From NCBI GenBank assembly GCA_016213325.1, contig JACRAY010000011.1, positions 248,001-312,000 of the forward strand: a DNA stretch of 64,000 nt, in the 5' to 3' direction. The position numbers and the translations under genes are program-made. The DNA is from Burkholderiales bacterium (GTDB taxonomy: Bacteria; Pseudomonadota; Gammaproteobacteria; Burkholderiales; Burkholderiaceae_C). This document shows positions 63,160 through 64,000 of this stretch, piece by piece. Numbering within the stretch: the first letter of the stretch is position 1; every line of letters begins with the position of its first letter. Below the pieces are notes generated by a model. It searched no databases. It was not told the DNA's origin and worked only from the letters and a program-made list of their open reading frames with translations.

Positions 63160-63852
63160 CTACTTGCGCGGCTCGAGGGCGGTCACCACGTAGTCCGGCC
63201 CGTCCTTCTCGATGTGCACCAGGACCTTGTCGCCGGCCTTCACCTTGCCCAGCAGCGACTTGTCCTTCACGCTGAACACCATGGTCATGCCCGGCATGTC
63301 CAGGTTCCTGATGTCGCCGTGCTTCAGGGTGACCTTGCCGGCAGCCTTGTCGACCTTGCGCACTTCGGCTTCGGTCTGCGGCTTCACGGCGGCTGCCTGG
63401 TGGTACGAGGCATAGACGATCGTGCCGCCGCCCTTTTGCACCAGCAGCACGTCGTACGGGTCCTTGCGGCCCTTGTAGATCGCACCGTCCATGCCGGGTG
63501 AGCCCACCGGCATGCCGGGCACGGTGAGCCCCGCGGCCTGCGGTTTTTCCTTCAGCAGGCGCTTGATGTCGGCGGCCGGCACATGGCCTTCGACCGCATA
63601 GCCGCCCACCAGTGCGGTGTGGCACGAGCCCAGGTTCTGCGGGATGCCCAGCCGCGTGCGCACGCCCGCATTGCCGGTGTCGTTGACTTTCACCGCGAAG
63701 CCGTTGTCCTGCATGTGCGCGACCCAGTCCTTGCAGCAGCCGCAGTTGGGGTCTTTCCAGACCTCCACCAGGACCTTCGGGGGTTGCTGGGCAAAAGTGG
63801 CAAGGGGCAGGGCGCCCAGGGCGATCAGCAGGCTGCGGCGGGTCTTCATCAT
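63160..63852 (-). CDS. DUF411-CusF fusion copper protein
   Basis: 230 residues with signal (RRSLLIALGALPLATFAQQ). The DUF411 domain holds KDPNCGCCKDWVAHM and GSCHTALVGGYAVEGHVP. The C-terminal CusF-like domain holds LDMPGMTMVFSVKD, the copper site. In between is a segment with PGMPVGSPGMDGA. It should bind or reduce copper in the periplasm. Starts with two ATGs at 63852/63849. Confidence 0.85.
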   Translation of the reverse strand: MMKTRRSLLIALGALPLATFAQQPPKVLVEVWKDPNCGCCKDWVAHMQDNGFAVKVNDTGNAGVRTRLGIPQNLGSCHTALVGGYAVEGHVPAADIKRLLKEKPQAAGLTVPGMPVGSPGMDGAIYKGRKDPYDVLLVQKGGGTIVYASYHQAAAVKPQTEAEVRKVDKAAGKVTLKHGDIRNLDMPGMTMVFSVKDKSLLGKVKAGDKVLVHIEKDGPDYVVTALEPRK

Positions 63853-64000
63853 GGATGTGGATTGTCCGGCAATCCCGAAGTTCCGGCCTGGCGTGGATCA
63901 GGGGAAGGATGCGTCCTACAGGCGCTGCCATCCAATGCCTGACAGCGGCCAAAGGCTGTGCTTCCTACAGTGAAGGGCTCAAGGACACCGACAGAGGACA
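63853..64000. other. Intergenic sequence to window end
   Basis: 148 bases with no open frame or recognised promoter, ending in ACCGACAGAGGACA. A rightward gene may begin just past the edge. Nothing else is supported. Confidence 0.4.

Overview
The window is a dense, GC-rich stretch that reads as the chemolithotrophic core of a betaproteobacterium, most likely Burkholderiales or a close relative. This is inferred from gene content and order, not from a marker gene. It holds a complete reverse dissimilatory sulfite reductase (rDsr) operon, sulfite oxidation and export genes, a Sox thiosulfate system in two pieces, and a red-type form I RuBisCO/Calvin-cycle operon. The cell should be able to oxidise sulfide, stored or imported sulfane sulfur, sulfite and thiosulfate, and to fix CO2 with the electrons. 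No tRNA, rRNA, insertion sequence, phage gene or CRISPR array was seen. No gap without a gene exceeds 300 bases; the longest is about 290 bases at 31188-31476.

Layout. 1-5850 (-): copper/silver RND efflux cusCBA (cusA runs off the left edge) and a small Cys-rich periplasmic protein. 5938-7957 (+): a creatininase-like protein and a YVTN beta-propeller protein. 8060-9882 (+): tusA, dsrE2 and a YeeE/YedE transporter, for sulfur uptake and trafficking. 9879-15070 (-): a tightly packed nine-gene operon, divergent from dsrA. It encodes a DsrC-like protein without the redox cysteines, a Cas6/Cmx6-like RAMP protein, a TauD-type dioxygenase, an HTH-ferredoxin-reductase fusion, an S24/LexA-fold protein that has lost its catalytic residues, and four unknowns. 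15244-29866 (+): dsrABEFHCMK, sqr, dsrLJOPN, a second DsrC-like gene, dsrR and cobA. 29863-31187 (-): a NarL-type response regulator and a histidine kinase without a sensor domain. 31477-39327 (+): a tauE-type sulfite exporter, a membrane partner, a carboxymuconolactone-decarboxylase/Rieske fusion, a FadL-type porin and soeABC. 39371-39712 (+): an ArsR regulator.

39803-45496 (-): soxR-C-D-Y-Z-B preceded by a cytochrome c. 45588-56071 (-): cbbLSXYFPTZKA, with divergent cbbR at 56174. 57144-58863 (-): a DsrE-like periplasmic protein, an ArsR regulator and a metallo-beta-lactamase protein. 59022-61772 (+): soxYZAX and a haem-binding protein. 61777-63852 (-): a DUF4010/MgtC membrane protein and a DUF411-CusF copper protein.

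Working model. SoxAX/YZ/B/CD oxidises thiosulfate in the periplasm. Sqr and the TusA/DsrE2/YeeE set deliver sulfane sulfur through DsrEFH to DsrC. DsrAB, DsrL and DsrMKJOP release sulfite, which is oxidised by SoeABC or exported by TauE. Electrons feed the quinone pool and cytochromes and so support the CBB cycle. Three divergent or upstream regions (7973-8015, 15110-15154, 31305-31361) share a paired palindrome, TACCC-N5-GGG, which may be the operator of the local NarL-type regulator. This link is inference.
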